Of a stretch of 8,217 nt of DNA, positions 1-6,947 are shown piece by piece (position 1 is the stretch's first letter; every line of letters starts with the position of its first letter). The position numbers were made by a program, and so were the translations under genes. Source of the DNA: Urinicoccus sp. (GTDB taxonomy: Bacteria > Bacillota > Clostridia > Tissierellales > Peptoniphilaceae); assembly GCA_029983435.1 (NCBI GenBank), contig JASBZN010000041.1, forward strand, positions 1-8,217, written 5' to 3'. The notes under the pieces are model-generated. The model did not search any database, was not told the DNA's origin, and saw only the letters and a list, made by a program, of their open reading frames with translations.

Positions 1-1752
1 GGTTTTGTCTGTAAAGATTTGCTTTTTCTCACTCTTGTGGTAGGTCTTCACCTGAACTCCAGATTTTTTTAAATGGTCCAGTTCTTTAATGATTTCTGGA
101 TCATGGAAAAAAGTGACGAGTTCATGCGCCGTTACTGGTCCCATATCGGGAATGTTCAAGAGGTCCTCTTCTTTTGCCTCTTGTAAATTTTCTAAACTTC
201 CAAAGGCCTGAGCCAGGTCCCTGGCAGTTCTTTCTCCCACCTGGTGAATCCCCAGGGCATAAATAAAGTGGTCTAGGTCTGGGTTTTTACTGGCTTCAAT
301 GGCATCCACTAAGAGCTGGGACTTCTTGTCACCAAAGCCCTCCATAGACCGGAAGTCCTCAAAGTTTAAGCCGTAAAGGTCTCCCATAGACTCAACTCCC
401 TTTTCTGCCATGAGCTTGGCTAAAGTTTTTTCCGACAAGCCCTCAATATCCATGGCTCCCCGAGAAGCAAAGTGTTGCATTTTTGCCAAAAGCTGGGGTT
501 GACAGGATAGAGAATTGGGGCAAAAGATATGCACTCTCTCCTGAACAATCTCTGCATGGCAAAAGGGGCAGTATTGGGGTTTTTCTATTTTTTCTGTGGG
601 CTCATCTGAAGGGACTGTCCCCATAATTTCAGGAATGACGTCGTTACTCCGCCGTAAAAGAATCCGGGATCCCAATTCCACTTTCTTCCGTAAAATGTCA
701 TCGTAGTTATTTAAGGTAGCCCGGCGAATGGTAACCCCTTCAATATTTACTGGGTCAAACTCCGCTGTAGGCGTCACCTTCCCCGTTCGGCCAACATTCC
801 AGTGGACCTTTCTTAAAATTGTCGTGGCCTCTTTGGCAGCGAACTTATAGGCAATGGCCCAGCGGGGAAATTTATTGGTAAAACCTAAAATTTCCCGGGC
901 CTGGGTTTCGTTAACCTTAATGACAACCCCATCTGTTAAGACGTCTAAATCTTCTCGAAAGCTCTCCACTTCTTCAATTCGCTCAAAAACTCCCTGAAGG
1001 GATTTTTCCAAGTGAAGATAGGGGTGAAGTTTTAGCCCCAAGGACTTGATTTTTTCCTTCATTTCCAAGTCGCTAGTAAAGGTCCTTTCAGGATGGTAGC
1101 CGATATTATAAAAATAAGCAGTGAGTTTTCTTTCCTTCACCACATTGGGATCAAGATTTCGCAGGGCCCCAGCAGCGGCATTCCTTGCATTTTTTAAAGG
1201 TTCCTTAGCGGTTTTATTGTAGTCTTCCAGGGCTGGTAAGGGCATCAAACCTTCTCCCTGGATTTCCAAGGTTTCGTCACCATCAATGGAAAGAGGAATC
1301 GAGGGGATGCGGCGAATTTGCTCTAAAATTTCTTCCCCGACTCTTCCGTTTCCCCGAGTTGCCCCATGGGTCAAAAGGCCTTTTTCATAAGTCACATTAA
1401 TAGTTAGTCCATCAAATTTTAACTCTACCACATAGGAAAGGTCTTTTGTATAGCCAGCATCAGATAAAATTTTTAGGTTTCGCTTTTCCCAAGCCTCAAG
1501 ACTTTCATAGTCCTGGGCCTTATCCAGAGAATAAAGTTGGCCCTTGTGGCGGTATTTTTGAAATTCTTCTAACACTTGGTCCCCTACCCGAAGGCTGGGG
1601 CTGTTGGGAAGAACTTTCCCTGTTTTCTTTTCCAAATCCACCAAGGCATCATAGAGCTGGTCATACTCGCCATCACTGACCAAGGGTTCATCCAAGGTAT
1701 AGTAGGCTCTGGACCATTGGTTTAGTTTTGCAACCATCTCTTCCATAGTCAT
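1..1752 (-). CDS. ligA: NAD+-dependent DNA ligase LigA, 3' end cut by window edge
   Basis: LigA seals nicks in duplex DNA during replication and repair, using NAD+ to adenylate an active-site lysine. The minus frame is open from the ATG at 1752 to base 1 (584 codons, no internal stop), so the gene runs off the window. Visible in order: the Ia NAD-binding domain (residues ~10-35, pattern YYxLDEPxxSDxEYD); catalytic LKFDG with Lys112; RGNG at 133-136; motif III Glu167; motif IV DGVVIK with Lys279; motif V AYKF with Lys303; an OB region; a Cys4 zinc finger at Cys395, 398, 411 and 417; and helix-hairpin-helix repeats at ~425-565. The family is usually about 670 residues, so only the C-terminal BRCT domain should be missing. 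The start is supported by a near-perfect Shine-Dalgarno and an ATGA overlap with pcrA. The motif variants (RGNG for RGDG, LEIQGEG for LEVRGEV, SLDK for SLDN) match, as I recall, a clostridial LigA subgroup. All catalytic residues are present. Confidence 0.97.
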   Translation of the reverse strand, partial: MTMEEMVAKLNQWSRAYYTLDEPLVSDGEYDQLYDALVDLEKKTGKVLPNSPSLRVGDQVLEEFQKYRHKGQLYSLDKAQDYESLEAWEKRNLKILSDAGYTKDLSYVVELKFDGLTINVTYEKGLLTHGATRGNGRVGEEILEQIRRIPSIPLSIDGDETLEIQGEGLMPLPALEDYNKTAKEPLKNARNAAAGALRNLDPNVVKERKLTAYFYNIGYHPERTFTSDLEMKEKIKSLGLKLHPYLHLEKSLQGVFERIEEVESFREDLDVLTDGVVIKVNETQAREILGFTNKFPRWAIAYKFAAKEATTILRKVHWNVGRTGKVTPTAEFDPVNIEGVTIRRATLNNYDDILRKKVELGSRILLRRSNDVIPEIMGTVPSDEPTEKIEKPQYCPFCHAEIVQERVHIFCPNSLSCQPQLLAKMQHFASRGAMDIEGLSEKTLAKLMAEKGVESMGDLYGLNFEDFRSMEGFGDKKSQLLVDAIEASKNPDLDHFIYALGIHQVGERTARDLAQAFGSLENLQEAKEEDLLNIPDMGPVTAHELVTFFHDPEIIKELDHLKKSGVQVKTYHKSEKKQIFTDKT

Positions 1753-1767
1753 GGTCTTATCACCTCC
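1749..1767 (-). promoter_or_regulatory. ligA ribosome binding site and pcrA/ligA ATGA overlap
   Basis: On the minus strand GGAGGTGAT (1767-1759) is an almost full-length match to the 16S rRNA 3' end, six bases before the ligA ATG (1752-1750). The pcrA stop TGA (1751-1749) shares bases with this ATG as ATGA. The Shine-Dalgarno sits inside the last pcrA codons. This arrangement favours translational coupling, and it fixes the ligA start over the in-frame ATG two codons later. Confidence 0.9.
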
Positions 1768-3974
1768 AAGGGTGCAAAGGACAAGAGCAGCTTTTTAAGG
1801 CCCTTCCCTTCAAAAGAGACCACTACTTCGGTGTCTTTTCCTTTTTCCTTTAAAGAAACAACCATTCCCTCTCCCCATTTTTTATGGCGAACCTTGGATC
1901 CAACTCGGATGTCCTTTTTGGTCTCGGATTGGTAGTCTGGATTCTTTTTCGGTTTATTTTCATAGTCCAAGGCTTCCCCCTTGTACTTAGATACTTGAAG
2001 GTAAGAAGATCGGCGAGGACTTTGGTCTGCTTCTTCCAGATACGTATTGTAGGCATGAATTCTTTCTAGCCCCGACCCCATCTCATCAATAAAGCGACTG
2101 GGCCGGTTGATAATAGTTCGTCCATACATCAGGCGGTTTCGAGCACTGGAAATATAGAGTTCCTTTTTGGCCCGGGTAATGGCAACATAACACAGTCTCC
2201 GCTCTTCTTCCAAGTCCTCCTCTTCTTCCTCACTGGACCGGATAAGGGGGAAGACCCGCTCTTCCATACCCACCATAAAGACAACGGGAAATTCCAAGCC
2301 CTTGGCAGCGTGCACCGTCATGAGTTGAACGCTCCCTTGGGAATCATCCGTCTTGTCTACATCAGATAGGAGAGAAAGAGAAGTTAAAAATTCCTCTAGT
2401 CCCTCTTCAGGATGGTCCTCTTCATAGGTCTTTGCTGCAGAAAGTAACTCTTCCATATTGTCTAGACGGTTTCTAGCTTCTGGAGTGTTTTCTTCTTTTA
2501 AGGTCTTTGCGTATTCCGTTTCATAAATCACCGCTTCCATCAAGTCAGAAATTCCAGCCTCTTTGGCCTTTTCTTGAAGCAGATGAATCAGTTGAACAAA
2601 CTTTTCAATATTTTTTCTCGCACGAATTTTAACATCCTTACTCTCCATCTCTTCCATCACTTGGAAGATGGATTTTCCCTCTTGCCTTGCTAGAGCACGC
2701 AACTGGTCTAGGGTTCCTTCTCCAATCCCCCGTTTGGGAACGTTGATTACCCGACTCAAGGATAAGTCATCTTGGGGATTTGCAAGAAGCGTCATGTAGG
2801 CCAAGATGTCTTTTACTTCTTTTCGGTCGTAAAACTTTAAGCCCCCTACCACCTTGTAGGGAATCCCCTCTTGCATAAGGTATTCTTCAAAGCCCCGAGA
2901 CTGGGCATTGGTTCGGTAGAGGATGGCCATATCAGAAAAAGAATAGCCCTTGTGTTGGCGCTGGATAATTTGATTGACCACATCCTTATTTTCCTCTTGC
3001 GAGTGGCTGTACTCCCGGTACTCCACCTTCTGTCCCTCTTCCAAGTCTGTCCAAAGATTTTTATCCCGGCGGTTGGGGTTGTTGGCAATGACCTCATTGG
3101 CCAGGGCCAGGATATTTTTGGTGGACCGATAATTTTGTTCCAACAAAATGACCTTGGCCTTGGGAAAGTCTCTTTCAAAATTCAGGATGTTTGAAATATC
3201 CGCCCCCCGCCAAGCGTAAATCGATTGATCGTTATCCCCTACCACGGTAAGGTTAGGATCTGGCTGACAGAGGAGCTGGATGAGCTGGTACTGGGTGGCA
3301 TTGGTGTCTTGGTATTCATCTACAAATAAGTAGTCAAAATGAAATTGGTAGTAGGTTCGAACTTCTTCATCCCCCTTTAAAAGATCTACCGTATAGAGGA
3401 GGAGGTCATCAAAGTCCATGGCATTATTTTCTCGCAATTTTCTTTGGTAGGCCTGGTAAATTTCACCAATTTTTTGGTCATAAAAATTATCCATGCTTTT
3501 AGGGTCCAAATCCTTGGCTTGGATTCCCTGATTCTTGTAAGAGCTAATGGCCGATAAAATGGCCTTTTCCTTAAAGAGCTCCTTGGATAAATCCAACTCT
3601 TTCACCGTTTCCTTCACAGCCCGGACCTGGTCCGACCGGTCATATATAGAAAATTGACTGTCAAAACCCAGACGGTCATGGTAGCGCCTTAAAATGCGGA
3701 CACAAATAGAGTGGAAAGTTCCAATCCACATCCCCTGGACAGAAGACCCTAAAAGGGTCTCTACCCTGTCTTTCATTTCATTGGCTGCCTTGTTCGTAAA
3801 AGTAAAGGCCAGGATTTGATAGGGGCTAACCCCCTTTTCTTCAATTAAATAAGCGATTTTTCTCGTTACCGTCTTGGTCTTTCCAGACCCTGCTCCTGCC
3901 AAAATCAAAAGCGGCCCTTGGGTTTGTAAAACAGCCTGTCTTTGCTCTTTATTTAATTCGTCCAGTTGATTCAT
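1749..3974 (-). CDS. pcrA: ATP-dependent DNA helicase PcrA (UvrD/Rep family, SF1A)
   Basis: PcrA is a 3'-5' helicase and translocase acting in DNA repair, rolling-circle plasmid replication and removal of RecA or stalled RNA polymerase. From the chosen ATG it is 741 residues, close to the 724-740 usual in Bacillota. All SF1A motifs are present: Q motif (LNKEQRQAV, 7-15), Walker A GAGSGKT with Lys32, Ia (FTFTNKAANEM, 57-67), Walker B DEYQ (219-222), III (GDNDQSIYAWRG, 246-257), IV (QNYRS, 280-284), V (TVHAAKGLEF, 553-562) and VI (YVAITRAKK, 596-604). A lysine-rich linker (~650-688) leads to a C-terminal Tudor-like domain (~689-738), the part known in PcrA to bind RNA polymerase. An upstream ATG at 4067 would add 31 residues, but these lie wholly inside tcdA and match nothing in the family. 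The ATG at 3974 follows GAAGGA and lies 1 base after the tcdA stop, so I prefer it. It is the middle gene of tcdA-pcrA-ligA. Confidence 0.97.
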   Translation of the reverse strand: MNQLDELNKEQRQAVLQTQGPLLILAGAGSGKTKTVTRKIAYLIEEKGVSPYQILAFTFTNKAANEMKDRVETLLGSSVQGMWIGTFHSICVRILRRYHDRLGFDSQFSIYDRSDQVRAVKETVKELDLSKELFKEKAILSAISSYKNQGIQAKDLDPKSMDNFYDQKIGEIYQAYQRKLRENNAMDFDDLLLYTVDLLKGDEEVRTYYQFHFDYLFVDEYQDTNATQYQLIQLLCQPDPNLTVVGDNDQSIYAWRGADISNILNFERDFPKAKVILLEQNYRSTKNILALANEVIANNPNRRDKNLWTDLEEGQKVEYREYSHSQEENKDVVNQIIQRQHKGYSFSDMAILYRTNAQSRGFEEYLMQEGIPYKVVGGLKFYDRKEVKDILAYMTLLANPQDDLSLSRVINVPKRGIGEGTLDQLRALARQEGKSIFQVMEEMESKDVKIRARKNIEKFVQLIHLLQEKAKEAGISDLMEAVIYETEYAKTLKEENTPEARNRLDNMEELLSAAKTYEEDHPEEGLEEFLTSLSLLSDVDKTDDSQGSVQLMTVHAAKGLEFPVVFMVGMEERVFPLIRSSEEEEEDLEEERRLCYVAITRAKKELYISSARNRLMYGRTIINRPSRFIDEMGSGLERIHAYNTYLEEADQSPRRSSYLQVSKYKGEALDYENKPKKNPDYQSETKKDIRVGSKVRHKKWGEGMVVSLKEKGKDTEVVVSFEGKGLKKLLLSFAPLEVIRP

Positions 3975-3984
3975 TTTATCCTTC
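3972..3984 (-). promoter_or_regulatory. pcrA ribosome binding site at the tcdA/pcrA junction
   Basis: GAAGGA (3984-3979) lies within the last tcdA codons, followed by the tcdA stop TAA (3978-3976), one base, then the pcrA ATG (3974-3972). The SD-to-ATG spacer is only 4 bases, shorter than ideal. Efficient pcrA translation may therefore depend on ribosomes that have just terminated on tcdA. The arrangement decides the pcrA start. Confidence 0.7.
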
Positions 3985-4686
3985 ACTTTCATCTGCTCTA
4001 TTTTCTTCTGCCCACCAATGATTTGCCAGTACACTCGCCAAAATATACCCCGCCACTGGCGGAACAAAAGAAAGACTTCCTGGCTTCGACGTCTTGGGAA
4101 AGTCCTCCGACCGTTTGGGAGACTCTTCCGAATAAACCACAGGGAAATCCTTTAGTCCTGCATCCTTACATTTTTTTCTTAAGCTCCTTGCCAAGGGGTC
4201 CACCTTGGTCTTATAAAGACTTGAAATCTGAATCTTCTCAGGATGGAGCTTATTTCCCATGCCCATGGAAGATAAAAGGAAAAAATCCCTCTCCTGGGCA
4301 AAGGCGTATAGGGCAAGTTTGGCTGAAACATCATCAATACAATCCACCACACCATCATAGGAATCGGTGAATTTAGAAAAATCATCCTTTAGGACCATAG
4401 AGTATCCCCTAAGCTCCACCTGGGGATTAATAGCCAAGGCTCGCTCCTTAGCCACTTCCACCTTGGACCTTCCTAAGCTTGCTTCTGTTGCTAGGATTTG
4501 CCGGTTGAGGTTACTGGCGTCAAAGACATCGCCATCCACCAGGGTAAAGTGATCGACACCCAGGCGAACCAAAGCCTCCAAGCAAGCACCGCCAACGCCC
4601 CCTAGACCAAAAATCAGGACGTGTTTATCCTGAAGCCTTGAAGTAGCGTCCCTTCCTATGACCATTTGTGTGCGTATTGTATCCAT
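3976..4686 (-). CDS. tcdA: tRNA threonylcarbamoyladenosine dehydratase TcdA (CsdL/YgdL, ThiF/E1-like)
   Basis: TcdA uses ATP to cyclise t6A at position 37 of ANN-decoding tRNAs into ct6A, which aids decoding. The 236-residue product is a full-length E1-like protein of the YgdL group. Visible: nucleotide-binding GLGGVGG (27-33); Asp51 and Asp53 in LVDGDVFDASNLNRQ (49-63), the ATP/Mg site with Arg62; Lys75 in GRSK; the DCIDD loop (115-119); the family signature SMGMGNKLHP (140-149); YKTKVDPLAR (158-167); and C-terminal GSLSFVPPVAGYILA. The signature and the VDPLAR motif separate it from ThiF and MoeB, and no adjacent thiamine or molybdopterin genes suggest otherwise. It starts at the ATG after AGGAGG and is the first gene of an operon with pcrA and ligA. 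The last ten residues are acidic and overlap the pcrA ribosome binding site. Confidence 0.93.
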   Translation of the reverse strand: MDTIRTQMVIGRDATSRLQDKHVLIFGLGGVGGACLEALVRLGVDHFTLVDGDVFDASNLNRQILATEASLGRSKVEVAKERALAINPQVELRGYSMVLKDDFSKFTDSYDGVVDCIDDVSAKLALYAFAQERDFFLLSSMGMGNKLHPEKIQISSLYKTKVDPLARSLRKKCKDAGLKDFPVVYSEESPKRSEDFPKTSKPGSLSFVPPVAGYILASVLANHWWAEENRADESEG

Positions 4687-4690
4687 GTTT

Positions 4691-4696
4691 CCTCCT
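4691..4696 (-). promoter_or_regulatory. tcdA ribosome binding site
   Basis: A perfect AGGAGG is separated from the tcdA ATG (4686-4684) by four bases (AAAC). The spacing is tight but the match is full. The next in-frame ATG, at codon 8, has no comparable site at a usable distance, so the upstream ATG is preferred. Confidence 0.85.
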
Positions 4697-4711
4697 GTTT
4701 ATATCTTATTT

Positions 4712-4720
4712 ATTATACCA
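4712..4720 (-). promoter_or_regulatory. Extended -10 promoter for tcdA-pcrA-ligA
   Basis: The minus strand reads TGG-TATAAT (4720-4712): a consensus -10 with the TGn extension. No good -35 lies 16-18 bases upstream, which is usual for extended -10 promoters of the housekeeping sigma factor. Transcription would start near 4705, giving a leader of about 18 bases that already contains the AGGAGG site. It is the only convincing promoter between the upstream terminators and tcdA. Confidence 0.75.
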
Positions 4721-4761
4721 TAAGTCACAAAGGCCTGCCTTGGATTTGAGAGAAAATTCCC

Positions 4762-4794
4762 AAAGAAAAGCCCCAGATAAGACTTCTCTGGGGC
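4762..4794 (-). terminator. Second of two tandem terminators after the SLH-protein gene
   Basis: An 8-bp GC-rich stem, GCCCCAGA/TCTGGGGC (4770-4777 with 4787-4794), encloses a 9-base loop. On the minus strand it is followed at once by TTTTCTTT (4769-4762), while the plus strand has AAGAC instead, so it points left. It lies past the first terminator and just before the tcdA promoter, and probably catches read-through from the SLH-protein gene. Confidence 0.75.
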
Positions 4795-4821
4795 AAGACT
4801 TTTATGAATATTTTCTTCTAT

Positions 4822-4853
4822 AAAAAGAACCGGACTTTCGTCCGATTCTTTTT
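4822..4853 (-). terminator. Primary Rho-independent terminator of the SLH-protein gene
   Basis: A 14-bp stem (4822-4835 with 4840-4853) is capped by a GAAA tetraloop when read on the minus strand and ends in TTCTTTTT. It lies about ten bases after the SLH-gene stop. The single imperfect pair is U-G on the minus strand but would be C-A on the plus strand, and the GNRA loop also exists only on the minus strand. Both show that selection acts on the leftward transcript. Confidence 0.9.
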
Positions 4854-4863
4854 ACTTGTATTT

Positions 4864-6786
4864 TTATTTCTTTAATTCTCGAGCTTGTTGTGAATACCAA
4901 TTGTCATAAGCTGTACCTAGAGGTCTATACTTAATTTTCGTTCCTGTTGGGTTGCCATTTACGTCGACAAAGGTTTGAATTTCATATTCTTGCCCACGAA
5001 TCAAATTATAGCGTCCACTATCCTCTAACTTAAAAGTCATTCTTCTTTCATAAGTGTAGCCAGATTCTAGACGTTTTGCGGTATATTCAATTAATCCACC
5101 GTCTGCATCTGCACTTATAATTTCGATCTTTCCAATATAGTAGTTGTCTACACCTTCTACTATTTCAATTTCTTCGACATATCCATTATCCACCTTAATA
5201 TTAACGAATTTACCGCTCAAATTATCTAGGTTGCTTTGTGTTAAAGGACTGGATACAAAACTACTTCCATTTTTCAGGATCTTTGCGTTCTTCTTAATAC
5301 GATATTCTACTCTTTGTCCATTGCTTTCGGTCAAAACTAAGGTGTTACCTTCTACAGCAGAATAACGCGCATCATAAACCCGTCCCATAGTTTCACCATC
5401 TTGTCCCAAAGAAACAGAATCAATTACCTTATACTTCATACTATAACGAACTCTTTCCCCTACTCTTGGTAGGCTGAAGTAGCGATCGGTTACATAGTAG
5501 GTTTCTTTTTCACCATTATTTAACTTTATGGTGATTTCTTTTTGGGCAGAGTATTTTTTCGAATCTTCTAGCTTTTCAACGGTTCCTTCAAGATAGCCTT
5601 TTTCTCTTTTATAGACCTTAACTTCTTTTAGTTCTCCATTGATGGATTTTAATTCAACAATGTCATCTTCTGTAATATAGTTTAAATTGTAGTTTAGGCC
5701 ATAAGAAGTTACTTTAATATCTCTTGGTAGGGTAAATTCTTTCGATCCTTGGCCAATTAAATCTCCTCGGAAGAAGTCCACACTGCTTTGGTTTTCTGTA
5801 TAGTATAGGGTTATACTATCTCGGTTTAAGCGAAGTAAACGACCGTAAACAGAAGTTTCAACCTTCTTTAATTCCACTTTGGTAGCTAAACGGCCTGTAA
5901 GGTGTAAGTTTTTATCTACTTCTCGGTAGGTTACCTTCACTTCTTGACCTTCTTTTAGGTCTTCTTCCTTGGCATCTTTTCCGTTTAAGCTAAAACTTGT
6001 GGACTTATCATAGTTAAAGGCCATTTTTTCGCTGCCTTTTTCAACAACAAATTGCTTGCTGCCAATGGCGTCTGTTACAAGGGTTACCTTTCCTTCAAAG
6101 ACTTTACCTTGGGCCATTTTTTCGTTGTACCTATAGGCATCGTAGGTAATCCGAGCCATTTCGTCCCGGCGGATTCCCCGGTTTCCTTCAAATTTACCGT
6201 TGGCACCATAAGCATCAAAAACCCCTGCATCCACTAGAGCAGATAGGTATTCTTTGACATCTTGGTTTACTTTTGCTAGGTCACTTTGTTTTAAGTTGGA
6301 AGTGTCTTTTTTCCTTTCCAAGTTCAAGGCACGAGCATAGTAAACTGCTACGCTAGACCGGTCTGGAACTGCTGTAGGATAGAAAGAAACCATGCCATTT
6401 TTCTTGGCTTCATTTAAGGTTTCTACACTGAGAACATTTTTGTAAAGGGCAACACAAATAGATTGTTGTGCCCAGCCTGGTACCTTGGCTTGACGGACAA
6501 CTTCTCCGTATTGGGCCTTGGCATTGGCTGTTTCTTCTGAAGAAAGGTTAATCACACCTTCAATTAACCGCATTACTTCTAAAAATTGAACTTGCTTTGC
6601 AGGTCCATAGGTATGGTCTGAATATCCGGCAATCACACCACGATTACTCATTTCGTCAATATAGGTGTAGGCCCAGTGGTTGCTGGGTACATCTTTAAAT
6701 TGTGCCGCTTGAATAAAAGTTGCTGGTGCAAGGACTGCAGCAGATAAAGCGACTGCTAAGGTTCTTTTTACTACATTTGATTTCAT
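4864..6786 (-). CDS. Secreted SLH-domain (S-layer-type) cell-surface protein with C-terminal beta-rich repeats
   Basis: This is a 640-residue exported protein, probably held on the cell wall by SLH domains binding secondary wall polymer. Residues 1-27 are a Sec signal peptide: charged n-region (MKSNVVKR), alanine-rich core, likely cleavage at IQA-AQ. SLH 1 (~29-79) has the classic FKDVPSNHWAYTYI opening and GVIAGYSD. SLH 2 (~102-156) is divergent. SLH 3 (~177-221) keeps IRRDEMARI, the best match to the wall-binding TRAE motif. The rest (~229-624) looks like five beta-rich units, each opening with x-G-[KRT]-[VIL]. There is no LPXTG, transmembrane helix or catalytic motif that I recognise. The start at 6786 follows AAGGAGGGG. 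An ATG 14 codons upstream lies inside the promoter -10 and would put a non-signal extension before the signal peptide. The gene is monocistronic, with its own promoter and two terminators. It may be a structural S-layer component or a minor surface protein; the sequence does not decide. Confidence 0.88.
   Translation of the reverse strand: MKSNVVKRTLAVALSAAVLAPATFIQAAQFKDVPSNHWAYTYIDEMSNRGVIAGYSDHTYGPAKQVQFLEVMRLIEGVINLSSEETANAKAQYGEVVRQAKVPGWAQQSICVALYKNVLSVETLNEAKKNGMVSFYPTAVPDRSSVAVYYARALNLERKKDTSNLKQSDLAKVNQDVKEYLSALVDAGVFDAYGANGKFEGNRGIRRDEMARITYDAYRYNEKMAQGKVFEGKVTLVTDAIGSKQFVVEKGSEKMAFNYDKSTSFSLNGKDAKEEDLKEGQEVKVTYREVDKNLHLTGRLATKVELKKVETSVYGRLLRLNRDSITLYYTENQSSVDFFRGDLIGQGSKEFTLPRDIKVTSYGLNYNLNYITEDDIVELKSINGELKEVKVYKREKGYLEGTVEKLEDSKKYSAQKEITIKLNNGEKETYYVTDRYFSLPRVGERVRYSMKYKVIDSVSLGQDGETMGRVYDARYSAVEGNTLVLTESNGQRVEYRIKKNAKILKNGSSFVSSPLTQSNLDNLSGKFVNIKVDNGYVEEIEIVEGVDNYYIGKIEIISADADGGLIEYTAKRLESGYTYERRMTFKLEDSGRYNLIRGQEYEIQTFVDVNGNPTGTKIKYRPLGTAYDNWYSQQARELKK
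4915..6102 (-). repeat. Five degenerate beta-rich repeat units in the SLH protein
   Basis: These codons encode residues ~229-624. By eye the region divides into units at about 229-306, 312-397, 398-464, 465-545 and 549-624. Each opens with a short strand containing G-[KRT]-[VIL] (FEGKV, VYGRL, LEGTV, TMGRV, YIGKI; Gly 232, 315, 401, 468, 552). Most then show an alternating hydrophobic strand, a YxV or FxL strand, and a closing glycine-turn strand pair (for example INGELKEVKV, VDNGYVEEIEI, VNGNPTGTKI). There is no DNA-level repetition, so the units are old. Unit borders are approximate and were judged by pattern, not computed. Confidence 0.5.
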
Positions 6787-6795
6787 TAAATAAAT

Positions 6796-6804
6796 CCCCT
6801 CCTT
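6796..6804 (-). promoter_or_regulatory. Ribosome binding site of the SLH-protein gene
   Basis: AAGGAGGGG on the minus strand ends nine bases before the ATG at 6786-6784. It is a strong match to the anti-Shine-Dalgarno and selects this start over the in-frame ATG at 6828, which has no ribosome binding site. Confidence 0.85.
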
Positions 6805-6826
6805 AAAGGTTCCTTTTGATAGTTCC

Positions 6827-6835
6827 ATTATAACA
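6827..6835 (-). promoter_or_regulatory. Extended -10 promoter of the SLH-protein gene
   Basis: The minus strand reads TGT-TATAAT (6835-6827), a consensus -10 with TGn. The hexamer 17 bases upstream is ATATTT, a poor -35. Transcription would start near 6820, giving a leader of about 34 bases with the Shine-Dalgarno in it. Confidence 0.75.
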
Positions 6836-6947
6836 TAGGATTTGCCCTTAAATATTACATTTTTATATCATTCCCTAAGGTCTACCCCTCATTTTATCTT
6901 ATTTATTTCCCTTTTGTTGAAAAATTTCGTAGTTAAAATATCAATAA

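Noticed and set aside
1446..1679. 77-codon plus-strand open frame inside ligA
   Set aside because: It is antisense to the conserved ligA N-terminal coding region, with unusual composition and no initiation signals.
2846..3194. Overlapping open frames of about 107-110 codons on both strands inside pcrA
   Set aside because: They lie within the conserved helicase coding sequence (around motifs III-IV) and have low-complexity or tryptophan-rich translations typical of out-of-frame reading.
3975..4067. 31-residue N-terminal extension of PcrA from the ATG at 4067
   Set aside because: It lies entirely within tcdA, has no ribosome binding site, and does not resemble PcrA N-termini. The ATG at 3974 gives the standard length and beginning.
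3966..4370. 134-codon open frame on the plus strand opposite tcdA and the pcrA start
   Set aside because: It lies antisense to well-supported genes, is proline- and histidine-rich without domain features, and has no promoter or ribosome binding site. It is a shadow frame.
6797..6817. Small inverted repeat (AAAGG/CCTTT) in the SLH-gene leader that might hide the ribosome binding site
   Set aside because: The possible stems are 4-5 bp with loops too small or very weak pairing, so a real regulatory hairpin is unlikely.
6913..6945. Imperfect dyad TTGA...TCAA upstream of ald, considered as an FNR or CodY-type operator
   Set aside because: The half-sites are too far apart for FNR, the inner bases do not pair well, and no 15-base CodY-like match is present. 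AT-rich chance similarity is more likely.
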